A stretch of DNA of 64,000 bases from Dinghuibacter silviterrae (GTDB lineage: Bacteria; Bacteroidota; Bacteroidia; Chitinophagales; Chitinophagaceae): assembly GCF_004366355.1 (NCBI RefSeq), contig NZ_SODV01000001.1:1674001-1738000 (forward strand), given 5' to 3'. Below are positions 52,118-60,472 of the stretch, one piece after another. A program made the position numbers and the translations under genes. The notes under the pieces were generated by a model, which was not told the DNA's origin, did no database searches, and saw only the letters and a list, made by a program, of their open reading frames with translations. Each line of letters starts with the position of its first letter. The first letter of the stretch is position 1.

Positions 52118-53764
52118 CTATAAATACAGGCTTTGCAGCTTCTTCTTCAACGCCTCCATTTTCCCCATATACGCCGCATCATCCGACGCCAGGAACCTGG
52201 TCCTCTTCATCTGGGGCTGCTGAAGGACCGACGTGCAATACCGCTCGAACAGGGTATCAATGATCTCCAGGGAGCGAACCAGGTCGAAGGACAAGCTGGA
52301 ATTGATACTGACACCTCTTTGCGCAACTCCAGCCCCTTCCGAAGCGGGAAATCCCTGGAAGTCGACCCCCAACTCCTGGAAGTAAGCCGTTCGGCCAAAC
52401 ACGATCCGGCCATTGACCATGACGAACTCCACATCGCTGTCGTCACCGGCGAGCAGGGCATCCAGGGCCTCCTCCTTAGGGTTCACCTTTTTAAATACGA
52501 ACAGATCTGCGTCACCACCCGTCCGGAGGATGCCCGCCTCGGGAACGCCCAGCGCTTTGGCCCCGTTGACGGTTGCCATAGCGAACAGGTCTTTGTTGTT
52601 GAGGCCCCACCCCAGCAGGTCACTCACGAACCCGGCAAACTTCACCTCATCCAGCACGTGCTTGCTTCCGCTCGGGCTCCAATCGGAACCCAGGCAAATA
52701 TTGATGCCATGGGCCATGAGCTTGCGGACATCGGTGGTATCCAGGTATAACAGGAGGTTGGATACGGGAGACCATATAAGGCTGATGGCTCCCGCCGTCA
52801 TCGTCTGGGCTTGGTGGTCTGGGTCAATGCCGCATCCGTGAGTGAGGGCAAGGTGTGCTTTGGAAAGGCTGCCGTTGTCTTTTATGTCGCTCGCGAGGGA
52901 CTGGAAAAACAGCGTGACCTCCTTTTGAGAGTAGGGATCGGGGGTGCTGTTTTTGAGGAGCCCGGACTTGCCTTCTCCCAGGTGCACCAGCGTGGTGTAA
53001 TAGGGCACATTACCGCTGTTCACGGACTGGACGAAATCGGTATAGGACTGCTGCTGTACGGGTGTCCAGGCGCTCGTATCCTGGCCGGCCGTCCCGTCCG
53101 GCAGAACGTCCGGTCTGTAAAAATCGACCACCGAGAAGACCTGTTGGGTCCCCGCTATCTGAAGGTCGGTTTGGTCGCCGGTATTACGAATGATGAATGA
53201 CCGCTCTCCCGCGGGTTCCTGGTCCAGGTTCGCGGTTTCCTGGATAAGGGTCGTTCCACCGGCGACGGCCTGGATCTCGGAGATGACCGCGTAGGCAAGG
53301 TTGACCTGGGCAACTGCGGCGGCCAGCGCCGCCGCCGCGGCTGTCTCCACCGCCGCTGTCGTCTCCGCGGGGGTATTGTTCGTCGCCTTTTGGGCAACTG
53401 CCGCTACGAAGTGAGGATCGGGGTCATGCTGCCAGTTCTTTTGAATATAATCCAGCAGGCCCCCGATGTTCTGTTTGTACGCCGGGTTATTCCGCCACTG
53501 GAACCGGTTTTTCCACACCTGGCCGCTGTCCCAGATGGGCAGAATATTGTAGGTGGTGTGGGTGTGCAGGTTGATCAGGCCCGGGAACATGACGGTGCCC
53601 GGAGGGAGCCGGATAGGGGTGAAACCGGGGGGGACGGCGGCGGTTCCTTCCAGGAGCTGCGCGATTTTGCCGTTCTCTATAAGGACGACTTTCTCAGTTT
53701 CACCTATGGCCGGGTCCCAAAGGGCGCCGATAAGAGCGAGGGGTTTGGTGGAGGAGACGATCAT
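52118..53764 (-). CDS. Amidohydrolase family protein
   Basis: This 548-residue protein has the metal-binding motif LHTHTTYN near 70, THGCGID near 310 and GSDWSPSGSKHVLDEV near 358, typical of amidohydrolases of the TIM-barrel type (cytosine deaminase/atrazine chlorohydrolase-like). An Ala/Glu/Thr-rich helical insert (AETTAAVETAAAAALAAAV) at about 130-155 is unusual. Substrate unknown. Its start is divergent from the HipBST operon and lies next to that operon's operators. Confidence 0.85.
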   Translation of the reverse strand: MIVSSTKPLALIGALWDPAIGETEKVVLIENGKIAQLLEGTAAVPPGFTPIRLPPGTVMFPGLINLHTHTTYNILPIWDSGQVWKNRFQWRNNPAYKQNIGGLLDYIQKNWQHDPDPHFVAAVAQKATNNTPAETTAAVETAAAAALAAAVAQVNLAYAVISEIQAVAGGTTLIQETANLDQEPAGERSFIIRNTGDQTDLQIAGTQQVFSVVDFYRPDVLPDGTAGQDTSAWTPVQQQSYTDFVQSVNSGNVPYYTTLVHLGEGKSGLLKNSTPDPYSQKEVTLFFQSLASDIKDNGSLSKAHLALTHGCGIDPDHQAQTMTAGAISLIWSPVSNLLLYLDTTDVRKLMAHGINICLGSDWSPSGSKHVLDEVKFAGFVSDLLGWGLNNKDLFAMATVNGAKALGVPEAGILRTGGDADLFVFKKVNPKEEALDALLAGDDSDVEFVMVNGRIVFGRTAYFQELGVDFQGFPASEGAGVAQRGVSINSSLSFDLVRSLEIIDTLFERYCTSVLQQPQMKRTRFLASDDAAYMGKMEALKKKLQSLYL

Positions 53765-53806
53765 GGGGTAAACATAGAAAAAGGGGAGAGGAAAAGGGAG
53801 AGAATT

Positions 53807-53903
53807 TATACCTAAATGGGTATATTTTTAAAATAAAACTTTATACTATACCTAAATGGGTATAATTCCGAAAATGTGTTAATTTTATACCTAAAAGGGT
53901 ATA
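53807..53903. promoter_or_regulatory. Three tandem operators of the HipBST module
   Basis: TATACCTAAATGGGTATA occurs at 53807-53824 and 53847-53864, and TATACCTAAAAGGGTATA at 53886-53903, giving TATACC-N6-GGTATA inverted repeats spaced 40 and 39 bases. The third copy ends 2 bases before the HipB start. The E. coli HipB operator is TATCCN8GGATA, which is similar in style. They may also affect the divergent amidohydrolase gene. Confidence 0.85.
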
Positions 53904-53905
53904 AA

Positions 53906-54124
53906 ATGACTCCCCTTGCCAAAGTGGTTAAAGAAAAACGCAAAGCCCATAAAATGACCCAACAAGACCTGTCGCAAAAGTCAGGACTGGGATTACGTCT
54001 TATCCGAGAGATCGAACAAGGTAAATCGTCAATGCGGATGGATAAAGTCAACCAGTTACTGTCTCTTTTCGGTATGGAATTGATACCAGCGCCTAAATCT
54101 AAGTCTTATGAGCAAGACAGCTAA
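53906..54124 (+). CDS. hipB: HipB-like XRE antitoxin/repressor
   Basis: About 72 residues. The helix-turn-helix is KMTQQDLSQKSGLGLRLIREIEQG. The start ATG at 53906 is chosen over a GTG at 53876 because the third operator copy lies immediately before it. It overlaps the HipS gene by 17 bases. HipB binds the operators and represses the module. Confidence 0.9.
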   Translation: MTPLAKVVKEKRKAHKMTQQDLSQKSGLGLRLIREIEQGKSSMRMDKVNQLLSLFGMELIPAPKSKSYEQDS

Positions 54125-54437
54125 AATCTACTATCGCGATTCGTTGGCAGGTTGGCTCGCAGAGTCAGACGCTGGCTATGAATTCATTTATGATAAGAAA
54201 TACTTGGAAGCGCCGGGCGCACGACCGATAAGTCTTACATTACCCATTCGCGCCGCCAAGTATCATAGCTATACGCTGTTTGCCTTTTTTGACGGGTTAA
54301 TTCCCGAAGGCTGGTTGCTGGACATTGCCAAAGATCACTGGAAGGTAAAGGCAAATGACAGATTTGAATTGCTACTATTGACCTGCAGGGACGCCATTGG
54401 CGCCGTCAGCGTAATTCCCGTCGAAGAAAACGTATAA
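54108..54437 (+). CDS. hipS: HipS-like protein (HipA N-subdomain)
   Basis: This 109-residue protein corresponds to the N-terminal subdomain of HipA (YSYTLFAFFDGLIPEGWLLD-like LFAFFDGLIPEGWLL, then LLLLTCRDAIGAVSVIP). In the E. coli O127 HipBST system the separate HipS acts as the antitoxin for HipT. The tripartite order HipB-HipS-HipT is the same here. Confidence 0.85.
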   Translation: MSKTAKIYYRDSLAGWLAESDAGYEFIYDKKYLEAPGARPISLTLPIRAAKYHSYTLFAFFDGLIPEGWLLDIAKDHWKVKANDRFELLLLTCRDAIGAVSVIPVEENV

Positions 54438-54439
54438 CT

Positions 54440-55366
54440 ATGCCCAATTGTCTTATTTGCTATCAGGATGCCGGTAATGAAGACTACCACGGCCGCTGCG
54501 CTAAGAAATTCTTTGGCACAGATGAATTGCCTACACTGGAGCTCAATAAAAATCTTCTGAAACAACTTGCCGAACAAACCATCAACGAGCGAATCGCCCT
54601 TACAGGTGTACAACCCAAATTATCAGTAACGCTTGACAAGAACAAAGGAACCGGACGGCTCACCATCGTTGGCCTGTGGGGTGAATATATCCTTAAGCCT
54701 CAACACGACTCCCTGCCTGCCATGCCGGAAACAGAAGATCTTACCATGCACCTGGCCGGTATTTTCGGAGTAGAAGTATGCAGTCATACACTATTACGCG
54801 CCAGCGACGGGGCCCTGGTGTATCTGGCGAGACGATTTGACCGGGAAAACAATAAAAAAATTCATGTCGAAGACTTCTGCCAGCTCTCGGAGTTTCTTAC
54901 AGAAAATAAATACAAAGGTTCTTACGAGCGGGCGGGCAAAATTATTTTAACCTATTGCACGAATACAGGTCTCGATATTCTGAAATATTTTGAACTGCTT
55001 CTGTTTGGCTATGTGACTGGTAATAACGACATGCATCTGAAGAACTTTTCTCTGATTCATCGGGAAGATACCATCGATTTTAGCCCAGCCTATGACTTGC
55101 TCAATGTCAACCTGGTTTTCCCAAAAGATCAGGAAGAGACGGCTCTTCTTCTAAATGGAAGAAAGAAAAATATTCAGCTACGGGATTTTGAAGCGCTGGG
55201 AACAGTCTTGGGTATACCAGTCAAGGTAAGAGAAAATAGCTACAGAAAATTTCAAAATCATAACCCTGCTGTTCAGCAAATGATACAGGCTTCGTTTTTG
55301 CCACCTGAGATGCAGAACACTTATTGGCAAATATGGAATGAAAAACAAAGACTGTTTGCCGGATAA
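54440..55366 (+). CDS. hipT: HipT-like serine/threonine kinase toxin
   Basis: This 308-residue protein carries a Cys motif at the start (CLICYQDAG.. RCAKKFFG), a glycine-rich loop (ALTGVQPKLSVTL near 56), the catalytic GNNDMHLKNFSL (about 200) and the metal-binding DFSPAYDLLN. HipT kinases phosphorylate tryptophanyl-tRNA synthetase in the known E. coli case; the target here is unknown. Starts 2 bases after the HipS stop. Confidence 0.9.
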   Translation: MPNCLICYQDAGNEDYHGRCAKKFFGTDELPTLELNKNLLKQLAEQTINERIALTGVQPKLSVTLDKNKGTGRLTIVGLWGEYILKPQHDSLPAMPETEDLTMHLAGIFGVEVCSHTLLRASDGALVYLARRFDRENNKKIHVEDFCQLSEFLTENKYKGSYERAGKIILTYCTNTGLDILKYFELLLFGYVTGNNDMHLKNFSLIHREDTIDFSPAYDLLNVNLVFPKDQEETALLLNGRKKNIQLRDFEALGTVLGIPVKVRENSYRKFQNHNPAVQQMIQASFLPPEMQNTYWQIWNEKQRLFAG

Positions 55367-55398
55367 AAGCCCCGAAGTCCAAGCCCCCGGGGCTTTTT
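55365..55398. terminator. Bidirectional terminator after HipT
   Basis: AAAAGCCCC and GGGGCTTTT form a 9-bp stem with A and T tracts on both sides, so it can serve HipT and the convergent lipoprotein gene. Confidence 0.8.
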
Positions 55399-55401
55399 TC
55401 A

Positions 55402-56634
55402 TCAATATTTAAACGCCCTGTACGTCGCCCAGACGGAGCTTTTGAGCTCCATGACCTTTTGCCCCGTCACATAGTTGACTTCCAGGATATAGTTGGCCGA
55501 GCCGCCTCCGATAAAATACTCGTTGCCCATTTTCTGCACGGAACCCATCACGTCTGTAAACGCCTCCGGGATGTCAAAGGTCTTGAAGTTGGTGACCACC
55601 TTATTGGTTTCATCCAACTGGAATTCGTCGATCCTCGAATAGGGCCGCAAGATGGGATCGCCGTCGTCGAAGAGCAATAGGGTCTGGTTGCTGTCGGCCA
55701 GCGTGGCGTGGTGTTGAAACAGGAAAACCTCGTTGCTGGTCAACGCAAAATCACTGTTCTTGCCGCCCAGCTTCCACATCACCGCCCCGGTCTGCCGGTT
55801 GATTTTCATGACCTGGCATTGGTTGCGCATGGATAGGATCAGGTTGTTGTCGCGCGGATCGATGGTGATGGAGTTCAGGTGCACATAGTCCTGGGCAGTG
55901 TCCGGATTCAAAAAGTTATTGCCCACCGCGGCGTTGGCATAAAGCGCGGTATCCGTGCTCGCGTCCCAGCTCCACACGACGTTGCCGTTGCTGACTTCTT
56001 CGATCAGCGGCGCTATGACCCACGCACTGTCTATGTGCGGAACGTAGGACGGTATATTGGTGACCTGTTTTATGATGTAGGATTCGGTGATGTAGTCGGT
56101 TGGCGAGATCAGGAGGAAATTATGGATGTCCAGGCCCTGCGTGGCCTGGAAAGCGTAGTCGCCGAAAGGCGTGAAGTTGACCTGCTGAACCGTATTGAGG
56201 TTGCTGTCCGCGATCACCGCATATCCTTCATCCTGGTCAACGCCCATTGCCCGATAGGCACTCGGGTTATTGACGATGTAGGTATAATAGGTCTGCCCGT
56301 TGATGATCCAGCGGTTGAAATCAAAGGCCTGTCCTGTCGTCTGTTGCTCCTTGAGGACCCAGCCGTCCTGGTTCATGATCATGACCATGCCCGGGTCCGG
56401 GGTGATGGCCGTGGTCAACGTCGTTACCGGCGCCGCCAGGATGATCCCGGGTGTCGGCGTCCCCGACGAATCGATGCTGGTGTAGATGGTTTGGGGGAGT
56501 GTGTCGACTGTTGTTGTCGTCGTTGTAACATTTTGAGGGGTTACGGCTTTGTCGCCTTTGTGGCAGGAGGTTGCTGCGATGAGGGCACAAAAAACCCCTC
56601 CAAGTAGCCGGTCAGGCTGCTTCGATTTTCTCAT
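55402..56634 (-). CDS. Arylsulfotransferase-like lipoprotein
   Basis: This 410-residue protein has a lipobox IAATSC near 20. The body fits the aryl sulfotransferase (ASST) propeller: FNRWIINGQTYYTYIV, VHLNSITIDPRDNNLILSMRNQCQV (in parts), GAVMWKLGGKNSDFAL and FQHHATLADSNQTLLLFDDG. Some such proteins transfer sulfate; substrate unknown. The N-terminal part has a Thr-rich linker. Confidence 0.8.
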   Translation of the reverse strand: MRKSKQPDRLLGGVFCALIAATSCHKGDKAVTPQNVTTTTTTVDTLPQTIYTSIDSSGTPTPGIILAAPVTTLTTAITPDPGMVMIMNQDGWVLKEQQTTGQAFDFNRWIINGQTYYTYIVNNPSAYRAMGVDQDEGYAVIADSNLNTVQQVNFTPFGDYAFQATQGLDIHNFLLISPTDYITESYIIKQVTNIPSYVPHIDSAWVIAPLIEEVSNGNVVWSWDASTDTALYANAAVGNNFLNPDTAQDYVHLNSITIDPRDNNLILSMRNQCQVMKINRQTGAVMWKLGGKNSDFALTSNEVFLFQHHATLADSNQTLLLFDDGDPILRPYSRIDEFQLDETNKVVTNFKTFDIPEAFTDVMGSVQKMGNEYFIGGGSANYILEVNYVTGQKVMELKSSVWATYRAFKY

Positions 56635-56752
56635 AGTGGATCGTTTCTAGGTTAAAGAGATGTTGGGTTGTTGTCCTATGGACAGTTGTTTTGGCGGGGG
56701 GTTTAACCAAAATTCAGAATTGCTTTTTTAAAAATAAATTTGCGAATCCAAT

Positions 56753-56776
56753 CGGTTGCGCGTATATTCGCAACCG
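56753..56776. promoter_or_regulatory. Perfect inverted repeat, ArsR-type operator
   Basis: CGGTTGCG-CGTATATT-CGCAACCG is a perfect 8-8-8 inverted repeat 24 bases before the ArsR-type gene start. It fits an autoregulatory operator. Confidence 0.75.
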
Positions 56777-56799
56777 AACGGTTTCTTATTTAAAATTCT

Positions 56800-57120
56800 A
56801 TGAGACGCGACATTTTTCAAGCCATTGCCGACCCCACCCGACGGGCGATCCTCGTCCTGATCGCCGTGCACGCCATGACCCCCAATGCCATTGCGGAGCA
56901 CTTCGACATCACCCGGCAGTCCATATCCAAACATTTGCGCATCCTGTCCGAATGCGACTTGCTGGCCAAAAAGCAAGAGGGCAGGGAAATCTTTTATGAA
57001 CTAAAAATCGATAAAATGAAAGAAATCGATATCTGGCTCGACCAGTTCCGGAAGATTGTGGAAGAAAGATATCAACGCCTCGATGAAGTATTGTTCACGC
57101 TAAAAAATAAACAAAAATGA
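56800..57120 (+). CDS. ArsR-family transcriptional regulator
   Basis: This 106-residue protein has the winged helix AIADPTRRAILVLIAVHAMT, NAIAEHFDITRQSISKHLRI, ECDLLAKKQEGREIFYEL. No metal-binding Cys pair. It overlaps the SRPBCC gene by 4 bases. ArsR/SRPBCC/DHFR-like triads are common in this group and probably respond to a small molecule; the ligand is unknown. Confidence 0.9.
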   Translation: MRRDIFQAIADPTRRAILVLIAVHAMTPNAIAEHFDITRQSISKHLRILSECDLLAKKQEGREIFYELKIDKMKEIDIWLDQFRKIVEERYQRLDEVLFTLKNKQK

Positions 57121-57617
57121 ACCTGCTGTTTGATTTCACCGCGGACAAAGAAGCGAAAACCATTCACATTACCCGTGAATTTGCCGCCGACCTCGACCTC
57201 GTCTGGGACGCCTTTACAAAACCGGAAATTCTGATCCAGTGGACGGCGCCCAAACCTTTCAGGGCCCACATAAAGGAGATGGACTTCCGGGAAGGTGGGC
57301 GTTGTTTAACGGCCATGATCTCCCCGGAGAACGTCTACCACTGGTCTTTGGCTAAGTATATAAAGATCGAACCCAAGACCAGTTTCTTATCGAGGAATTC
57401 CTTTTGCGATGAGAATGGCAATAACCTCAATGATCACTTCTCCATGACGACAACTTCTTTTAAGCCGGGCCCGGAGCTAACCACGGTTTATGTTGAAAAG
57501 AAATTCGATGACCTTTCCATCTTTGAAATGATGGTCTCCAGGGGCTTCAAAGAAGGCACTGCCGCAGGATTCAGCAACCTGGACGAATATTTACTCACTT
57601 TGGTCACCCACAAATAA
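57117..57617 (+). CDS. SRPBCC (AHSA1-like) domain protein
   Basis: This 166-residue protein has the AHSA1 start ITREFAADLDLVWDAFTKPEIL, then QWTAPKPFRAHIKEMDFREGG and a C-terminal helix MMVSRGFKEGTAAGFSNLDEY (in parts). It binds hydrophobic ligands or substrates in a cleft. Its role in the operon is unknown. Confidence 0.88.
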   Translation: MNLLFDFTADKEAKTIHITREFAADLDLVWDAFTKPEILIQWTAPKPFRAHIKEMDFREGGRCLTAMISPENVYHWSLAKYIKIEPKTSFLSRNSFCDENGNNLNDHFSMTTTSFKPGPELTTVYVEKKFDDLSIFEMMVSRGFKEGTAAGFSNLDEYLLTLVTHK

Positions 57618-57621
57618 ATGT

Positions 57622-58209
57622 ATGCGGAAGCTGATCATGAAAATGTCGATGTCGCTCGACGGTTTCGTAAGCGACGCGGCTGGTGGCAATGCCTGGGTCT
57701 TCAAGACCGGGGACGAGGAGTCACAGGCCTGGAGTGTCGGGGCAGTGTGGGAGGCCGGGCTGATCGTCATGGGCAGGAAGTCGTTTGAGGGGATGGCCCC
57801 TTACTGGCCGACGGCGACCGGGCCTTTTGCCACACCGATGAACGAGATCCCCAAGGCCGTCTTTACCCAAAAAGGATTTAAAGGCATCGATCCGGGGCCT
57901 GACCCGTCGGTCGCCGCGCTTTCCTGGGCGGAGGCGCGGGTTTTCGATGGCGATCTGGCCGAAAATATCCGGCAACTCAAGGCCGAACCGGGTAAACCGA
58001 TCGTGGCCATCGGCGGCGCAGGATTTATGCGGAACCTCATCGCAACGGGGCTCATCGATGAATACGTCCTGGGTATCCATCCGGTCGCACTAGGATCGGG
58101 GGCGCCGGTCTTTACCGGTCTTAGCGCACCGCTTTACCTGAAGTTGGTGGATGTGAAGACTTTTCCGGGAGGGACCATGGCAAAAACCTATCGCAGTGTA
58201 GGTATTTAA
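57622..58209 (+). CDS. Dihydrofolate-reductase-like (RibD C-terminal) protein
   Basis: This 195-residue protein starts MRKLIMKMSMSLDGFVSDAAG, then VGAVWEAGLIVMGRKSFEGMA, KPIVAIGGAGFMRNLIATGL and FPGGTMAKTYRS, the RibD_C/DHFR-like fold that binds NADPH. It overlaps the convergent membrane gene stop by 4 bases. True DHFR activity is unlikely to be established from sequence. Confidence 0.88.
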   Translation: MRKLIMKMSMSLDGFVSDAAGGNAWVFKTGDEESQAWSVGAVWEAGLIVMGRKSFEGMAPYWPTATGPFATPMNEIPKAVFTQKGFKGIDPGPDPSVAALSWAEARVFDGDLAENIRQLKAEPGKPIVAIGGAGFMRNLIATGLIDEYVLGIHPVALGSGAPVFTGLSAPLYLKLVDVKTFPGGTMAKTYRSVGI

Positions 58210-58691
58210 ACTGCGTCGATGGGTAACATCCCGGCCAGAAATCTGACATATTTGTCCGCATTTATATTGAACGCCACCACTGCCGTAACGTACATCATAC
58301 AGGTAAACCCGACAGCCCAGACCAACGTGCCGGTATCACGCGAAGACAGCTGGAAACCCCCCAAGGTCAGAATGGCGGAACAAAAAATCAGCGGGAAAAT
58401 GTAATCCGACCAGGGGGGCGCCACTGTAAGATGGAGAACTGTCCCCTGTGGTATGCTTTCAATTTTGCCGGTGGCGATGGGAATAAACATCCGTCTCCGG
58501 GAATTTGTTCTCCATTTACCGGTGAGCACAAATGAATTAGCCTCGAAGGTTCCTACGAAAGGATTGTCCAGATAACTTCTGCCGTCGATTCTTATCGGGT
58601 TCTTATCCACTGATCTTTTCAGTGTCTCTATAACTTGTGCGCCACTCAGGTTAAGCTCGAACTTTTTCTGCAGGTGGGGTATGAGGTGCAT
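58206..58691 (-). CDS. Membrane protein of unknown function, about 161 residues
   Basis: A frame continues upstream to 58817, but the ATG at 58691 (MHLIPHLQKKFEL) is preferred. The first part contains DNPFVGTFEANSFVLTGKWRT and TVLHLTVAPP; then two helices (YIFPLIFCSAILTLGGF; GTLVWAVGFTCMMYVTAVVAF). Unrecognised. It is divergent from the lipoprotein gene at 58730. Confidence 0.6.
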   Translation of the reverse strand: MHLIPHLQKKFELNLSGAQVIETLKRSVDKNPIRIDGRSYLDNPFVGTFEANSFVLTGKWRTNSRRRMFIPIATGKIESIPQGTVLHLTVAPPWSDYIFPLIFCSAILTLGGFQLSSRDTGTLVWAVGFTCMMYVTAVVAFNINADKYVRFLAGMLPIDAV

Positions 58692-58729
58692 ACATGGAAA
58701 ATAGGACAAATTTTTTATTTTAGGGCTCG

Positions 58730-59191
58730 ATGCGCGTCTACCATCAAATACTGCTATTTCTCGGCTGCCTTCTTCTCGCCTGTTCCTGCGTATCCCACCG
58801 GGTACGCGATGTGCCACAAGCCATGGCGAGTCTTAAGGATGGACAGCAGGTGTGGATTTATTACACGGAGGAGGGTTGTTTTGGTTCGGCTAAAATGAAA
58901 TTGACGATAAAAAGACAGGGGGATAATTTCACTGCTCGTCTTTTCGACTTGCTGAAGAGCCCTTCCCACCCCTTAAAGACTGCCACGCTTCCCCTTGGCG
59001 CAACAGACGCATTCCAAAAATTCGGCCGCGAATTCGGCCGTAAATTTCCTGGATACTGCACCACATACGGGACATACAAGATTGAAGCGCCTTACCTGGA
59101 GGTCAGTAAGCAGGACGGGTCTTGTGGGTGGAATGGGTTTCAGCAGCTTTGTGCGGATTTTTTTGGGGGGAGTGTCGACAGTGGCTTATAA
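58730..59191 (+). CDS. Hypothetical lipoprotein, 153 residues
   Basis: A signal with lipobox (LLACSC near 18) is followed by WIYYTEEGCFGSAKMKLTI and a segment KFGREFGRKFPGYCTTYGTY. Possibly a lipid-anchored periplasmic protein. No family recognised. It overlaps the HicB gene by 6 bases at the convergent ends. Confidence 0.6.
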   Translation: MRVYHQILLFLGCLLLACSCVSHRVRDVPQAMASLKDGQQVWIYYTEEGCFGSAKMKLTIKRQGDNFTARLFDLLKSPSHPLKTATLPLGATDAFQKFGREFGRKFPGYCTTYGTYKIEAPYLEVSKQDGSCGWNGFQQLCADFFGGSVDSGL

Positions 59192-59602
59192 TCTGACGCT
59201 CAACAATTCTCTTCCTAATTCATGCAACCCCTGCTCAATCTTTTGTTTCTGCTTATCCGAAGCCAGCGCATGTCCCGTCTTATATTGCCGTAAAAGCGAC
59301 GGATTCATGCCGATCTTCTTTGCCAGACCTGTTGCGTCAAGCATGCCGAAGTGATTAAAAATGCTGGCTATATCGTATTTAAAAATAAACTCCAGATTAC
59401 CGCCATTTAGAGCAGGATCAGGTTCCTTGCCTTCTTTTTTGCAAAAATCCAGTACGTCCCGAATGGCATTTTCCAGATCTTTTTTTGCTGCGTCTACCGT
59501 ATCCCCATAACCCGTTACCGGGAAGTCATCGCCATAAATGCCAAACCCTGTAGAGGAGGCTTCGACAACAAGGATCACTTTTTTCTTTTTCATACTATTC
59601 AT
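59186..59602 (-). CDS. hicB: HicB-like antitoxin
   Basis: This 138-residue protein has the HicB-like start KKVILVVEASSTGFGIYGDDF and GYGDTVDAAKKDLENAI (partial RNase H fold), and a C-terminal helix-turn-helix-like part with KKIGMNPSLLRQYKTGHA. It neutralises HicA, encoded 14 bases upstream on the same strand, and represses through the paired operators at 59828-59876. Confidence 0.88.
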   Translation of the reverse strand: MNSMKKKKVILVVEASSTGFGIYGDDFPVTGYGDTVDAAKKDLENAIRDVLDFCKKEGKEPDPALNGGNLEFIFKYDIASIFNHFGMLDATGLAKKIGMNPSLLRQYKTGHALASDKQKQKIEQGLHELGRELLSVRL

Positions 59603-59616
59603 TTTAAATGCTGGGG

Positions 59617-59799
59617 CTATTTCAGCCCCGCTTGCTTCAATATCTTATTAGCGGTACCCTGTGGCACTTCTTTGGTGCCGTGCTTGCCAAGGGGTATGAT
59701 GCCTGGTTTGGTGGGATGCACATAAATCAAGTGACCGCTTGCTCTTTTCACATACCATCCATCCCTTTCCAGCAAGCGTTGCAACTCAGAAAACTTCAT
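59617..59799 (-). CDS. hicA: HicA-like mRNA interferase toxin
   Basis: This 60-residue protein has LLERDGWYVKRASGHLIYVHP with the conserved catalytic His in SGHLIYVHP, then IIPLGKHGTKEVPQGTANKIL, the HicA double-stranded RNA-binding fold. It cleaves mRNA when free of HicB. First gene of the pair, as in most hicAB loci. Confidence 0.9.
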   Translation of the reverse strand: MKFSELQRLLERDGWYVKRASGHLIYVHPTKPGIIPLGKHGTKEVPQGTANKILKQAGLK

Positions 59800-59827
59800 A
59801 TTGCGGCGATCTGTTTCGCCTGTAAAA

Positions 59828-59876
59828 ATAACGAATGTGTTATTGGATGCTACTACAAAAATAACATTTTAGTTAT
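59828..59876. promoter_or_regulatory. Paired operators of hicAB
   Basis: ATAAC-N6-GTTAT occurs at 59828-59843 and 59861-59876, 33 bases apart centre to centre (three helical turns), just upstream of hicA. The spacing suits two HicB dimers on one side of the DNA. Confidence 0.75.
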
Positions 59877-59949
59877 AAATCCCTCAAATTTTATAACAAT
59901 TGTATCCTTTGCAATTGAATGTGTTGTGATTAAAAATTCGATTACATCA

Positions 59950-60468
59950 TCAAAGCTTCACCTTCAACTTATACTCCCCAATAATACTTATAAACGCCTC
60001 CGCATTCCCCCTGGCATCATCCACCGGATGGTGGGTATGCCTGGTTTTGCGCAGATGCTTAAAGGACTTAAACGTATCCCTTACGAGCCCCTTATAAAGA
60101 CTTCCGAGGTTCTGGGAGCTAAAACCGAACGGGTTGCTCCCCGTAAAATGGTGGAAATACCAGCAGACAAACATCCAATCGAAACCGTTGTTGTCACTAA
60201 TGAATATGGGCCGGTCTTTGCTTTGGGTGTTGATCCAGGTGGCAAATTCGTTCATGACTTTTTGTGGATCGTCAAAGGCCAGGGTTTCTTCCCGGGTATG
60301 ACCGGATACGGCAAGGGCTTCAGGAATGAATTTATTGGAGATGGGCTTTAGCCGGCCGTAAAATGTTTTTTCCAAGGTCTTGTCGACGAGTACTGCGCCG
60401 AAGGAGATCATCGAGTAGTCGCCGGGTATTGGACCATCGCTTTCAATGTCGACCATGATATAGGCCAT
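59950..60468 (-). CDS. DnaQ-like 3'-5' exonuclease domain protein
   Basis: This 172-residue protein has the DEDD start AYIMVDIESDGPIPGDYSMI, then SFGAVLVD, SDNNGFDWMFVCWYFHHFTG and HHPVDDARGNAEAFI, matching the DEDDh exonuclease family. It could trim RNA or DNA. It lies between HicAB and the RES pair, all on the minus strand. Confidence 0.85.
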   Translation of the reverse strand: MAYIMVDIESDGPIPGDYSMISFGAVLVDKTLEKTFYGRLKPISNKFIPEALAVSGHTREETLAFDDPQKVMNEFATWINTQSKDRPIFISDNNGFDWMFVCWYFHHFTGSNPFGFSSQNLGSLYKGLVRDTFKSFKHLRKTRHTHHPVDDARGNAEAFISIIGEYKLKVKL

Positions 60469-60472
60469 AAAA

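Noticed and set aside
53876-53905. GTG start for HipB giving ten extra residues
   Set aside because: The stretch is the third operator copy; the ATG at 53906 gives the normal HipB start.
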